Assembly (NCBI GenBank): GCA_947377625.1
Contig: CANCGR010000131.1
Location: 1-6,988 of the forward strand
Reading direction: 5' to 3'
DNA from: Gammaproteobacteria bacterium
Lineage (GTDB): Bacteria; Pseudomonadota; Gammaproteobacteria; Pseudomonadales; Pseudohongiellaceae
Length of the DNA: 6,988 nt
Below, one piece after another: positions 1 through 6,608 of this stretch (position 1 is the first letter of the stretch; every line of letters begins with the position of its first letter). The position numbers and the translations under genes are program-made. Under the pieces are notes generated by a model. It did not search any database, had not been told where the DNA came from, and saw nothing but the letters and a program-made list of their open reading frames with translations.

Positions 1-691
1 TGAAGTGAACGGGCAGGAGCGGTTGCTGGCTGCTCGTGTGTTGATCGTGGGACTAGGTGGGCTGGGTTGCCCGGCGGCGATGTATCTGGCCGCTGCAGGC
101 GTTGGTCATCTGACGCTGACAGACCATGACACTGTCGAACTCTCCAATCTGCAGCGACAAATAGCTCATCAAACTGCCAGCATCGGCCAGTTCAAAGTGG
201 AATCGGCACGCTCAACTCTTGTGGCGCTTAATCCGTCAGTCAGCGTTGAAACTATCAGCAGAAAAGTTGAAGGCAAGGAACTGGCAGAACTCGTGGCCAG
301 GCATGACGCAGTACTGGATTGCACCGACAACTTTACAATCCGTTTTGCACTCAATTCAGCGTGTTTTGCCAGCAAGGTGCCGTTGGTGTCGGCAGCAGCG
401 ATCCGGCTGGAAGCACAGATTTCGGTATTTGATCCGCGCATGCCGGATTCCCCCTGTTATCGCTGTCTTTACGAGGAAGATGCAGAGGCTGATCTGAGTT
501 GTGCCCATAATGGCGTGCTGGCGCCGCTGGTGGGGGTTATTGGCAGCTTGCAGGCATTGGAATGCATCAAACTGCTCACAGGCGTTGGCAAGACACTGGC
601 AGGACGGTTGTTGCTGCTGGATGCTTCCACGCTTGAATGGCAGCAGCTGCGGTTGCGCAAGAAGGCGGATTGCCCGGTGTGTCGACATTGA
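1..691 (+). CDS. moeB: MoeB-type molybdopterin-synthase adenylyltransferase, 5'-truncated by window edge
   Basis: This E1-like enzyme of the MoeB/ThiF/HesA family adenylates the C-terminal glycine of a small sulfur-carrier protein (MoaD in molybdenum-cofactor synthesis). Numbering from the GTG at 5, the sequence shows the nucleotide-binding loop GLGGLG (16-21), acidic D40 and D42, the SNLQRQ motif with R51, K64 in QFKVES, the LDCTDN motif (104-109) and two zinc-binding cysteine pairs, CYRC (C151, C154) and CPVC (C223, C226). C166 lies where MoeB/ThiF proteins have their conserved cysteine. The GTG at 5 is not the true start: the frame is open to the window edge (GAA at 2-4), and in relatives about 20 more residues, including an ATP-contacting arginine, precede the GQE motif. 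There is no C-terminal rhodanese domain, which favours MoeB over MoeBR-type fusions. ThiF is the main alternative; the close match to remembered E. coli MoeB favours MoeB. Confidence 0.85.
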   Translation, partial: EVNGQERLLAARVLIVGLGGLGCPAAMYLAAAGVGHLTLTDHDTVELSNLQRQIAHQTASIGQFKVESARSTLVALNPSVSVETISRKVEGKELAELVARHDAVLDCTDNFTIRFALNSACFASKVPLVSAAAIRLEAQISVFDPRMPDSPCYRCLYEEDAEADLSCAHNGVLAPLVGVIGSLQALECIKLLTGVGKTLAGRLLLLDASTLEWQQLRLRKKADCPVCRH

Positions 692-702
692 CCTATGTCG
701 GT

Positions 703-728
703 CTGGCTGAAAAAATGCGGCCAGTTTT
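703..728 (+). terminator. Probable rho-independent terminator of moeB
   Basis: CTGGCTG (703-709) pairs with CGGCCAG (718-724), giving seven pairs with one G-U wobble, around an eight-base A-rich loop. Four T residues follow at once (725-728). It starts 11 bases after the moeB stop codon. The stem is GC-rich and the U-tract short, so termination may be incomplete. If it works, the lipoprotein and helicase genes downstream need their own promoter. Confidence 0.55.
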
Positions 729-742
729 CAAAATAGTCAAAA

Positions 743-769
743 GTAAGCGAATTTAAACGTAAGCGAATT
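743..769 (+). repeat. 11-bp direct repeat GTAAGCGAATT in the lipoprotein upstream region
   Basis: GTAAGCGAATT occurs exactly at 743-753 and again at 759-769, with starts 16 bp apart. The second copy abuts the Shine-Dalgarno of the lipoprotein gene (AGGA, 771-774). Between the copies is an AT-rich stretch (TTTAAAC, 752-758) that could include a poor -10 box, but I found no convincing sigma-70 promoter here. It may be a two-site operator or a chance small duplication. Confidence 0.5.
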
Positions 770-781
770 GAGGATTTTTAT

Positions 782-1093
782 ATGCGCATTATCAGCGTGA
801 TCTTGCTGGGCTTGTTGATGTCAGCCTGCAGCGTCAACTGGGTGAAACTCACTCCACAGGGAGAAAACGTCGCAATCCTGCAGGCCTCCGAGGTCAGCAA
901 TTGCACGCCAAACGGCAGTACTACGGTTACGGTTGTCAGCAAGGTGGTGGTGAACCGCCAGCCTGCGCAAGTCCAGGAAGAATTACGTAATTTGGCCCGT
1001 AACCGGGCCGCAGATCGCGGAGATGCGATTGTTGCCACCGGGCCTGTCGCCAAGGGCGAACAGACCTACAACATCTATCGTTGCCGACGCTGA
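782..1093 (+). CDS. Small lipoprotein of the DUF4156 (YjeI-like) type
   Basis: A 103-residue protein with a lipoprotein signal peptide: a short basic start (MR), a hydrophobic stretch (residues 3-14) and the lipobox LMSAC, so C16 would be lipidated and the mature protein has about 88 residues. Serine follows the cysteine, with no aspartate Lol-avoidance signal, which suggests the outer membrane. The mature part has two other cysteines, C41 (SNCTP) and C101 (IYRCRR), which could form a disulfide. The middle and C-terminal pattern (valine-rich strand, then ELRNLARNRAADRGDAIV, then an IYRC ending) matches what I recall of DUF4156 proteins such as E. coli YjeI. Their function is not known. The ATG is well supported by AGGA at 771-774, seven bases upstream. 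The stop lies 11 bases before the helicase ATG, so the two genes are probably co-transcribed. Confidence 0.8.
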   Translation: MRIISVILLGLLMSACSVNWVKLTPQGENVAILQASEVSNCTPNGSTTVTVVSKVVVNRQPAQVQEELRNLARNRAADRGDAIVATGPVAKGEQTYNIYRCRR

Positions 1094-1104
1094 GACAGCC
1101 CCCA

Positions 1105-2502
1105 ATGGAACAAACCGAAATCCCTACCGTAGAAATGCCAGAAGAAATGCCACAAGAGATATCACAAGACAGTCCCATACCAGTCCCACCAGTCAGCCTG
1201 CCACCCAATGCGATGAGCAATGTCAGGTTCCGCGATTTCAATTTGCCGGAACCCTTGCTGAAAGCTTTTGATGATCTGGGTTTCGAATATTGCACGCCGA
1301 TTCAGGCTCAGAGCATTCCGATCACGCTGCAAGGCCACGACGTTACCGGCAAGGCCCAGACCGGCACCGGCAAAACCGCCGCATTTCTTACCGCCATCAT
1401 TAACGATCTGCTCAACAACCCGCTCGACGAGGAGCGTTATATCGGTGAGCCACGCGCATTGATCATCGCACCTACACGCGAACTGGTGATGCAAATCGCC
1501 AAAGACGCCAAGTTGCTGCTCAAATACACCGATTTGAAAATGGTCACTCTGGTGGGCGGTATGGATTACCAGAAGCAGCAGCAGGATCTCGAGCGTGGCA
1601 TCGTCGACATCGTAGTGGCAACGCCAGGCCGGCTCATCGACTTCATGGGCAACAAGGCAGTTTGGCTGGGTCTGGTGGAAATGTTGGTGATTGACGAAGC
1701 TGACCGCATGCTCGACATGGGCTTCATTCCGCAGGTGCGCCAGATCATCGCACAGACGCCGCGCAAGGAATGCCGGCAGACCATGCTGTTCAGTGCGACG
1801 TTTACCGATGACATTCTCACGCTGGCAGACCGCTGGGCGCTGGACCCGATCAAGGTCGAAGTGGCCTCGCCACGCCAGACCACCGACAACGTCAAGCAGC
1901 TGGTGTTTCTGGTGACCACTGACCAGAAGTATCCGTTGCTCTACAACTTGATCCAAAGTGAAGAAGGTGAGCGCGTAATCGTGTTCACCAATCGTCGTGA
2001 CCAAGCGCGTAAATTGGCGGACAACCTGCATCGCAACGGCATCAGCGTTGGCTTGTTGTCAGGTGAAGTCTCGCAGCCCAAGCGCGTGCGCACGCTGGAA
2101 GAATTCCGCACTGCGGAAATTCAGGTGCTGGTGGCTACCGATGTGGCGGGCCGCGGTCTGCACATCGATGACATCTCGCATGTGGTCAATTTCACGTTGC
2201 CGGAAGAGCCGGAAGATTATGTGCACCGCATTGGTCGCACCGGTCGTGCCGGTGCGCTGGGCACTTCGATCAGCTTCGCGTGTGAAGATGATTCTTTCCT
2301 GCTGCCCGGCATTGAAGCCAAGATCGGTATGAAATTGCCTTGCGAACATCCCACCGGGGAAATGCTGGTAACACCGCCGCCGTTCACGCTGCCTACTAAA
2401 TTCAAGGCAGAGCCGGTGGAAGCTGGACGCAGAGGCGGTAGTGGTAGCAGTGGTGGCAGTCGTGGTGGTTCGCGTGATCGCGGCCGGCCGCCGCGCAGAT
2501 AG
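1105..2502 (+). CDS. rhlB: DEAD-box ATP-dependent RNA helicase, RhlB-like
   Basis: An ATP-dependent RNA helicase with both RecA-like domains complete. Numbering from the ATG at 1105 (465 aa): Q-motif with Q67 in CTPIQ, Walker A AQTGTGKT (84-91), Ia PTREL (123-127), TPGR (173-176), DEAD box (197-200), SAT (230-232), motif V VATDVAGRGLHID (343-355) and motif VI HRIGRTGRAG (374-383). The RGLHI form of motif V, the ISFACEDDSFLLPGIEAKIG segment after motif VI and GLLSGEVSQPKR resemble RhlB more than RhlE, SrmB or DbpA. RhlB commonly binds RNase E in the RNA degradosome; nothing here shows that partner. A 36-residue acidic, proline-rich leader with no lysine or arginine precedes the core, and a Gly/Ser/Arg tail (442-465) ends it. 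The start is uncertain: TTG 1081 would overlap the lipoprotein gene; ATG 1105 has only weak GAGA (1092-1095) upstream; ATG 1135, 1147 and 1213 are in frame, and 1213 would remove the leader. Confidence 0.88.
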   Translation: MEQTEIPTVEMPEEMPQEISQDSPIPVPPVSLPPNAMSNVRFRDFNLPEPLLKAFDDLGFEYCTPIQAQSIPITLQGHDVTGKAQTGTGKTAAFLTAIINDLLNNPLDEERYIGEPRALIIAPTRELVMQIAKDAKLLLKYTDLKMVTLVGGMDYQKQQQDLERGIVDIVVATPGRLIDFMGNKAVWLGLVEMLVIDEADRMLDMGFIPQVRQIIAQTPRKECRQTMLFSATFTDDILTLADRWALDPIKVEVASPRQTTDNVKQLVFLVTTDQKYPLLYNLIQSEEGERVIVFTNRRDQARKLADNLHRNGISVGLLSGEVSQPKRVRTLEEFRTAEIQVLVATDVAGRGLHIDDISHVVNFTLPEEPEDYVHRIGRTGRAGALGTSISFACEDDSFLLPGIEAKIGMKLPCEHPTGEMLVTPPPFTLPTKFKAEPVEAGRRGGSGSSGGSRGGSRDRGRPPRR

Positions 2503-2538
2503 ACCTGCTGTCGACGATGCTGAGCGGGCGACTCTCAG

Positions 2539-2913
2539 CTAGTCGGCTTGCTTGAGATTGCGGGTCCAGAACTCGATGCGGGTTCCTTCGGGGTCGTGCA
2601 CGTAGAAATAAGGCGCCCGCCAGCCCTTGGCGCGGATTTCTGTCGTGGCAATATTATGCTCGGCAAACAGCGCATGCACCGCGTGCAAATCCTGCACAAA
2701 GAATGAAAAGGTAAGTCCCACACCATCACCTGGTGCAATCGTGCAGCGTGATGCATCAGCAATGCTTACGTGGGCTGCGCCGTTCACACTGAATTCAATG
2801 AACCAGTCGTCTTTCTGGAAACTGATGTCGAGTTTCAATACATCACGGTAGAAGTGCTGGCTGCGTTCCCAGTGGCGGCAGTAGAGAATCGTGTTGGCGG
2901 CGAGAATTTTCAC
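2539..2913 (-). CDS. VOC (glyoxalase/bleomycin-resistance fold) family protein
   Basis: A 124-residue single-domain protein with two beta-alpha-beta-beta-beta modules of the vicinal-oxygen-chelate fold. The first has RSQHFYRDVLKL (17-28), the typical FY..vL segment. The second has FFVQDLHAVHALFAEHNI (71-88) and ends in the signature HDPEGTRIEFW (106-116). H49 and E114 lie where VOC enzymes have metal ligands, but the first-strand position (around residues 8-10, TIL) has no histidine or glutamate, so metal binding may be incomplete and the substrate cannot be named. The start is GTG at 2913-2911, chosen because GGAG (2923-2920) lies six bases upstream and no in-frame ATG competes. It lies 62 bases downstream of the small ankyrin-like gene on the same strand and converges with the helicase gene, 36 bases apart. 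It could be a distal member of the gat transcript or have its own promoter. Confidence 0.85.
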   Translation of the reverse strand: MKILAANTILYCRHWERSQHFYRDVLKLDISFQKDDWFIEFSVNGAAHVSIADASRCTIAPGDGVGLTFSFFVQDLHAVHALFAEHNIATTEIRAKGWRAPYFYVHDPEGTRIEFWTRNLKQAD

Positions 2914-2975
2914 TGGTCACTCCAAAAGTAATCGGGCGGAAACCCGGAAGAGTCCGACACAACGCCCAAGAAATC

Positions 2976-3290
2976 TTATTGTGCGCCAGCGTTTTTCAAA
3001 ATCAGCGCAAAGTCATTACCATGCCGATGCTCTGAAACCAGCTTGAGTATCGTCTTGCCGTCAGGGCCATGTTCATTGATGTTGCGGCCCGCTTCGAGAA
3101 AATACGCAATAAAACGCGCAAACGCATCCGGCACCATGCCACGATAAGCTTTTACCAGCACATGATAGTCGGCAGTTTCGCCAGCCACTGGCTGCATCTG
3201 CAGAAACGCCTGGATGCGTTCGTCGCTCCACCATTCATCAGTGACTGCAAGCTGGGTACGCGCGGCGCCGGTCTTTTTTTCGCTTTTCAT
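2976..3290 (-). CDS. Small conserved protein resembling the PA4642 family, with an ankyrin-like C-terminus
   Basis: A 104-residue soluble protein with no signal peptide or membrane segment. It has a basic N-terminus (MKSEKK), then EWWSDERIQAFLQMQPVAG (19-37), DYHVLVKAYRGMVPDAFARF (41-60), and a C-terminal part, EAGRNINEHGPDGKTILKLV followed by a second helix ending in KNAGAQ. That last part fits one degenerate ankyrin repeat (GADvN..d..GkT.L..a...h...iv..Ll..GA). From memory it matches the small gammaproteobacterial family typified by Pseudomonas PA4642, whose function is unknown; I could not check this. The ATG at 3290 is preceded by a weak GAAG six bases upstream. The gene begins eight bases after the gatB stop codon, so it is probably the fourth gene of the gatCAB operon. 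A lone ankyrin repeat is too short to fold as a solenoid, so it may simply be a helical hairpin. Confidence 0.8.
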   Translation of the reverse strand: MKSEKKTGAARTQLAVTDEWWSDERIQAFLQMQPVAGETADYHVLVKAYRGMVPDAFARFIAYFLEAGRNINEHGPDGKTILKLVSEHRHGNDFALILKNAGAQ

Positions 3291-3298
3291 TCGTTACT

Positions 3299-4732
3299 TC
3301 ACTTCTTCAATTTGTTGAGCAGGATGTCATTCACCTGCGACGGATTGGCCTTGCCTTTGCTCTCTTTCATCACCTGACCGACGAAGAAGGTAAACACTTT
3401 CTCCTGTCCGCTGCGATATTGTTCCAGCTGCTTCGGATTGGCGGCGATGATGGTGTCGATCAATTGTTCGATGGCTCCGCTGTCGGTAACTTGCTTGAGG
3501 CCTTTGCTGTCGATGATCGCATCAGCACTGCCTTCACCGTTCACCATCGCTTCGAACACCGTCTTGGCGATTTTGCTGGAAATCGTGTTGTCCTTGATGC
3601 GACTGATCAAGCCGGCGAGCGCGCTGGCACTGACCGGGCTCTGCGCGATGGTGAGTTCGGCCTTGTTCAATACCGATTGCAGATCCCCCATCACCCAGTT
3701 GGCGGACAGCTTGGCATCGCCGCAATCTTTTACTACCACTTCAAAGAAATCGGCAGTAACGCGGTCAGCCGAGACTACATCAGCATCATACTCACTCAGA
3801 CCATATTGACTCTGGAAGCGCTTGCTCTTGATATCGGGCAATTCCGGCAAAGTGGCTTTAACTGCCGCAATAAATGCTTCGTCGATCACCACCGGCAATA
3901 AATCAGGTTCGGGGAAATAGCGGTAATCGTTGGCCACTTCCTTGCTGCGCATTGAGCGGGTTTCGTTTTTGTCAGGATCGTACAAGCGGGTTTCCTGAAT
4001 GATGCGGCCACCGTCTTCGATAATGTCGATCTGGCGCTGAGCTTCAATCAGGATGGCCTTTTCAACGAAACGGAACGAGTTGATATTTTTGATCTCGGTA
4101 CGCGTGCCGAATTTGGTGTCGCCTTTCTGGCGCACGGATACGTTGGCATCGCAGCGCATGGAGCCCTGCGACATGTCGCCATCGGAAATGCCGAGATACA
4201 GAATCAAGGAGTGCATCTTCTTCAAGTAGGCAACCGCTTCTTTCGCGCTGCGCAGTTCCGGCTCAGAAACGATTTCCAGCAGCGGAGTGCCGGCTCGGTT
4301 GAGATCGATGCCGGTATCATGAGGAAACAGTTCGTGCAGCGATTTGCCGGCATCTTCTTCCAGATGCGCACGGGTAACCCCGATGGTATGGCTGGTGCCG
4401 TCTTCCAGCGTAAACGTCAGTGAACCTTTGCCGACGATGGGAAAGTCGAGCTGGCTTGTCTGAAAGCCCTTCGGCAGATCAGGATAGAAGTAGTTTTTGC
4501 GATCAAACACCGACTTGCGGCCAATCTGTGCACCAATCGCAAGACCGAACTTCACAGCCATACGCAGCGCTTCACCGTTCAGCACTGGCAAAGTGCCGGG
4601 CAGTGCCAGATCAAAGATATTGGCTTGCGTGTTGGGTTCGGCGCCAAAGGTGATGGACGAACCCGAGAATAATTTGGACTTGGTGGCGAGCTGTACGTGT
4701 ATTTCCAGCCCGATGACGGTTTCCCATGCCAT
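3299..4732 (-). CDS. gatB: Asp-tRNA(Asn)/Glu-tRNA(Gln) amidotransferase subunit B
   Basis: GatB binds the misacylated tRNA, phosphorylates the Asp or Glu side chain with ATP and accepts ammonia from GatA. The 477-residue length is normal. Motifs run in the family order: IGLEIHVQLATKSKLFSG (7-24), LPGTLPVLN (44-52), DRKNYFYPDLPKGFQTSQ (77-94), RAHLEEDAGKS (121-131), DLNRAGTPLLEIVSEPE (143-159), GSMRCDANVSVR (190-201), EIKNINSFRFVEKA (213-226) and YRYFPEPDLLP (270-280). A C-terminal helical YqeY-like tRNA-binding domain ends with KANPSQVNDIL. The cysteines that bind zinc in some GatB proteins around residues 33-44 are absent, so this is the zinc-free form. The ATG lies two bases after the gatA stop; its Shine-Dalgarno GGAG (4745-4742) is inside gatA, nine bases upstream, so translation is probably coupled. 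Confidence 0.97.
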   Translation of the reverse strand: MAWETVIGLEIHVQLATKSKLFSGSSITFGAEPNTQANIFDLALPGTLPVLNGEALRMAVKFGLAIGAQIGRKSVFDRKNYFYPDLPKGFQTSQLDFPIVGKGSLTFTLEDGTSHTIGVTRAHLEEDAGKSLHELFPHDTGIDLNRAGTPLLEIVSEPELRSAKEAVAYLKKMHSLILYLGISDGDMSQGSMRCDANVSVRQKGDTKFGTRTEIKNINSFRFVEKAILIEAQRQIDIIEDGGRIIQETRLYDPDKNETRSMRSKEVANDYRYFPEPDLLPVVIDEAFIAAVKATLPELPDIKSKRFQSQYGLSEYDADVVSADRVTADFFEVVVKDCGDAKLSANWVMGDLQSVLNKAELTIAQSPVSASALAGLISRIKDNTISSKIAKTVFEAMVNGEGSADAIIDSKGLKQVTDSGAIEQLIDTIIAANPKQLEQYRSGQEKVFTFFVGQVMKESKGKANPSQVNDILLNKLKK

Positions 4733-4734
4733 GA

Positions 4735-6219
4735 TCAGTTGCTCCCGTCCACGCCAGGCGTGCGCGTGTGCCAGTCAGTCGCTTGTTGAAAGCGATGGGC
4801 AAGGTTAAGAAGCTGGGCTTCGGAAAAATCGCGACCGACGATCTGCAATCCAATCGGCAAACCATTGATTAGGCCGGCAGGCACAGAGAGGCCTGGCAAA
4901 CCAGCAAGGTTTACGGCGATCGTGTAGATATCTTCGAGATACATCGTCACCGGGTCCTTGGTTTTGGAGCCAAGCGGAAACGCGGTATGCGGTGAAGTCG
5001 GCCCCATGATGACGTCGACCTCTTTGAAGGCACGCTCAAAGTCGTCCTTGATCAGGCGACGTACTTTCTGTGCCTTGATGTAGTAAGCATCGTAGTAACC
5101 GGCCGACAGCGCGTAAGTGCCAACCATGATGCGGCGCTTCACTTCCGCACCGAAACCTTCAGCGCGGCTGCGTTTGTACAAATCTTCCAGATCAACCGGC
5201 TTGTCGCAGCGGTAGCCGAAACGTACGCCGTCATAACGCGACAGGTTGGCAGAGGCTTCAGCGGGTGCGATCACATAATAGGCTGACACTGACAAGTGAC
5301 TGTTGTCGAGACTGACTTCTTTCAATATCGCGCCTTGTTTTTCAAACTCGCTGAGGGCTGCGCGAATCTGTTTTTCCACTTCCGGGTTCAAGCCAGCGGC
5401 GAAATGTTGTTTGGGCAGGCCGATACGCAGGCCTTTCAGCGGTTGGTCGAGCGTGGCCAGGTAATCCGGCACCGGCAGATCGACACTCGTGGAATCTTTC
5501 GGATCGAAGCCTGACATCATCTGCATCAGGATCGCCGCATCTTCAGCGCTGCGTGTCAGCACACCGGCCTGATCAAGGCTGGAGGCAAACGCGATCATGC
5601 CCCAGCGCGACACACGCCCGTAAGTGGGCTTGATGCCGGTAAGTCCGCAGAAAGAGGCTGGTTGGCGTATGGAACCGCCAGTGTCGGTAGCAGTCGCGGC
5701 TGGGCAAAGGTGCGCGGCTACCGCAGCCGCAGAGCCGCCAGAAGAGCCGCCTGGCACCAAAGTGCGATTCCACGGGTTACGCACCGGGCCATACCACGAG
5801 GTTTCGTTGGAAGAGCCCATCGCAAATTCGTCCATGTTGGTCTTGCCGAGCATCACCATGCCGGCGTTACTCATCTTTTCGACCACAGTGGCGTTGTAAG
5901 GTGAGATGAAGTTGTCGAGCATGCGCGAACCGCAGGCGGTGCGGACGCCGGTAGTGCAGAAAATGTCCTTGTGCGCGAACGGGATGCCGGCATAAGTGGC
6001 AGCGGTGCCAGCCGTTCTTGCCTTGTCGGCCGCTGCCGCTTGTGCCAAGGCTTGCTCATTGGTAACTGTGACATAAGCATTCAGCTCGGTGTTGTGCTGG
6101 CCAATGCGGTCGAGATAGGCCTGGGTGAGCTCAACACTGCTGAAATCCTTGCGCGCCAGCGAGCGTGCCAGTTCTGCAACGCCTTGTTTCAATGCTTCTT
6201 TCATGGTTTGGTTGGTCAT
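4735..6219 (-). CDS. gatA: Asp-tRNA(Asn)/Glu-tRNA(Gln) amidotransferase subunit A (glutaminase)
   Basis: GatA is an amidase-signature enzyme that releases ammonia from glutamine for GatB. The 494-residue protein has the complete catalytic set: K84 (FAHKD), the cis-serine S159 in PGGSSGGSAAAV, and the nucleophile S183 in TDTGGSIRQPA. The spacings (75 residues from Lys to Ser, 24 from Ser to Ser) equal those I recall for S. aureus GatA (K79, S154, S178). GLTGIKPTYGRVSRWG (192-207) and LPGLSVPAG (441-449) are further GatA signatures, and D430 fits the glutamine-binding aspartate. The ATG at 6219 lies five bases after the gatC stop codon. Its GGAG (6231-6228) is built from the last codons of gatC, eight bases upstream. 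A second ATG at 6204 is possible but has poorer upstream spacing. Confidence 0.97.
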   Translation of the reverse strand: MTNQTMKEALKQGVAELARSLARKDFSSVELTQAYLDRIGQHNTELNAYVTVTNEQALAQAAAADKARTAGTAATYAGIPFAHKDIFCTTGVRTACGSRMLDNFISPYNATVVEKMSNAGMVMLGKTNMDEFAMGSSNETSWYGPVRNPWNRTLVPGGSSGGSAAAVAAHLCPAATATDTGGSIRQPASFCGLTGIKPTYGRVSRWGMIAFASSLDQAGVLTRSAEDAAILMQMMSGFDPKDSTSVDLPVPDYLATLDQPLKGLRIGLPKQHFAAGLNPEVEKQIRAALSEFEKQGAILKEVSLDNSHLSVSAYYVIAPAEASANLSRYDGVRFGYRCDKPVDLEDLYKRSRAEGFGAEVKRRIMVGTYALSAGYYDAYYIKAQKVRRLIKDDFERAFKEVDVIMGPTSPHTAFPLGSKTKDPVTMYLEDIYTIAVNLAGLPGLSVPAGLINGLPIGLQIVGRDFSEAQLLNLAHRFQQATDWHTRTPGVDGSN

Positions 6220-6224
6220 AAGTG

Positions 6225-6512
6225 TTACTCCAGTACCTTCGGTACCAGAAACAGTCCCTGGTCAGCGCTGGGTGCCAGCTTCAGCAGCACCTCGCGCTCA
6301 TTGGTTTCGGTGACTACGTCGTCGCGCAGGCGTTGTGAGGCATCAAAACCATGGGCCAGAGGCTCCACGCCGGTAGTATCGATTGCCTGCATCTGGTCGA
6401 TCATCGACAGGATGTTGGTGATGCTGCTGAGGGCTTCGCTTTTTTCTGCGGCGCTTAGCTGCAAGCGCGCCAGATGGGCGATATTTTCGATGTCCTTGAG
6501 TTCAAGAGCCAT
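6225..6512 (-). CDS. gatC: Asp-tRNA(Asn)/Glu-tRNA(Gln) amidotransferase subunit C
   Basis: GatC is the small subunit that wraps around and holds GatA and GatB together. From the ATG at 6512 it has 95 residues, the usual length. It shows the N-terminal helix pair IENIAHLARLQLSAAEK (8-24) and ITNILSMIDQMQAIDT (31-46), the turn GVEPLAH (48-54) and the conserved LRDDVV (62-67) that precedes the extended segment contacting GatB. The reading frame stays open upstream to 6608, but those 32 extra residues have no GatC similarity, and starting there would consume most of the intergenic hairpin and reach the edge of the promoter-like TATAAT. A weak Shine-Dalgarno GGA lies nine bases before the chosen start. 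It is the first gene of the gatC-gatA-gatB operon. Confidence 0.95.
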   Translation of the reverse strand: MALELKDIENIAHLARLQLSAAEKSEALSSITNILSMIDQMQAIDTTGVEPLAHGFDASQRLRDDVVTETNEREVLLKLAPSADQGLFLVPKVLE

Positions 6513-6567
6513 GAGGGGTAATCCAGGATGTCTGTGGGTGCAAGCGTTGAATTTCCTTGCCCTGTGC

Positions 6568-6594
6568 GGGGTGCGGTTGCTACAGTTGCGCCCC
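6568..6594 (+). other. Twelve-pair inverted repeat in the gatC-mreB intergenic region
   Basis: On the plus strand GGGGTGCGGTTG (6568-6579) can pair with CAGTTGCGCCCC (6583-6594) around a three-base loop CTA. There are eight Watson-Crick pairs and four G-U wobbles. A second, outer inverted repeat encloses it: TTGCCC at 6557-6562 and GGGCAA at 6603-6608. As RNA the inner hairpin is better in the plus direction, because the wobbles become A-C mismatches in the gatC leader strand. No T-run follows in either direction, so it is not a typical terminator. It lies between the putative gatC -10 box and the gatC start. Confidence 0.4.
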
Positions 6595-6608
6595 ACAAAA
6601 AAGGGCAA

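Noticed and set aside
1162..2031. Open frame of 289 codons on the minus strand opposite the helicase gene
   Set aside because: It lies wholly antisense to a well-supported DEAD-box gene and its translation has no recognisable domain. It is explained by the codon bias of the plus-strand gene.
2519..2545. Possible bidirectional terminator between the convergent helicase and VOC genes
   Set aside because: GCTGAG (2519-2524) can pair with CTCAGC (2534-2539), and CGACT (2529-2533) with AGTCG (2541-2545), but these stems compete, are short, and have no T-run on either side.
2933..2946. Small hairpin upstream of the VOC gene on the minus strand (CGGG, six-base loop, CCCG, then an AT-rich stretch)
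   Set aside because: Only four pairs and an interrupted T-run; too weak to call a terminator for the ankyrin-like gene.
3069..3377. Open frame of 102 codons on the plus strand opposite the ankyrin-like gene and the 3' end of gatB
   Set aside because: The minus-strand frames are clearly the real ones; this translation matches nothing I know.
3419..3901. Open frame of 160 codons on the plus strand opposite gatB
   Set aside because: Antisense to the conserved gatB core, with no recognisable motif or upstream ribosome-binding site; a coding shadow.
6513..6608. N-terminal extension of gatC to 6608
   Set aside because: The extra 32 residues do not resemble GatC, would cover the intergenic hairpin, and would put the start directly beside the -10 box. 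ATG 6512 gives the normal length and N-terminus.
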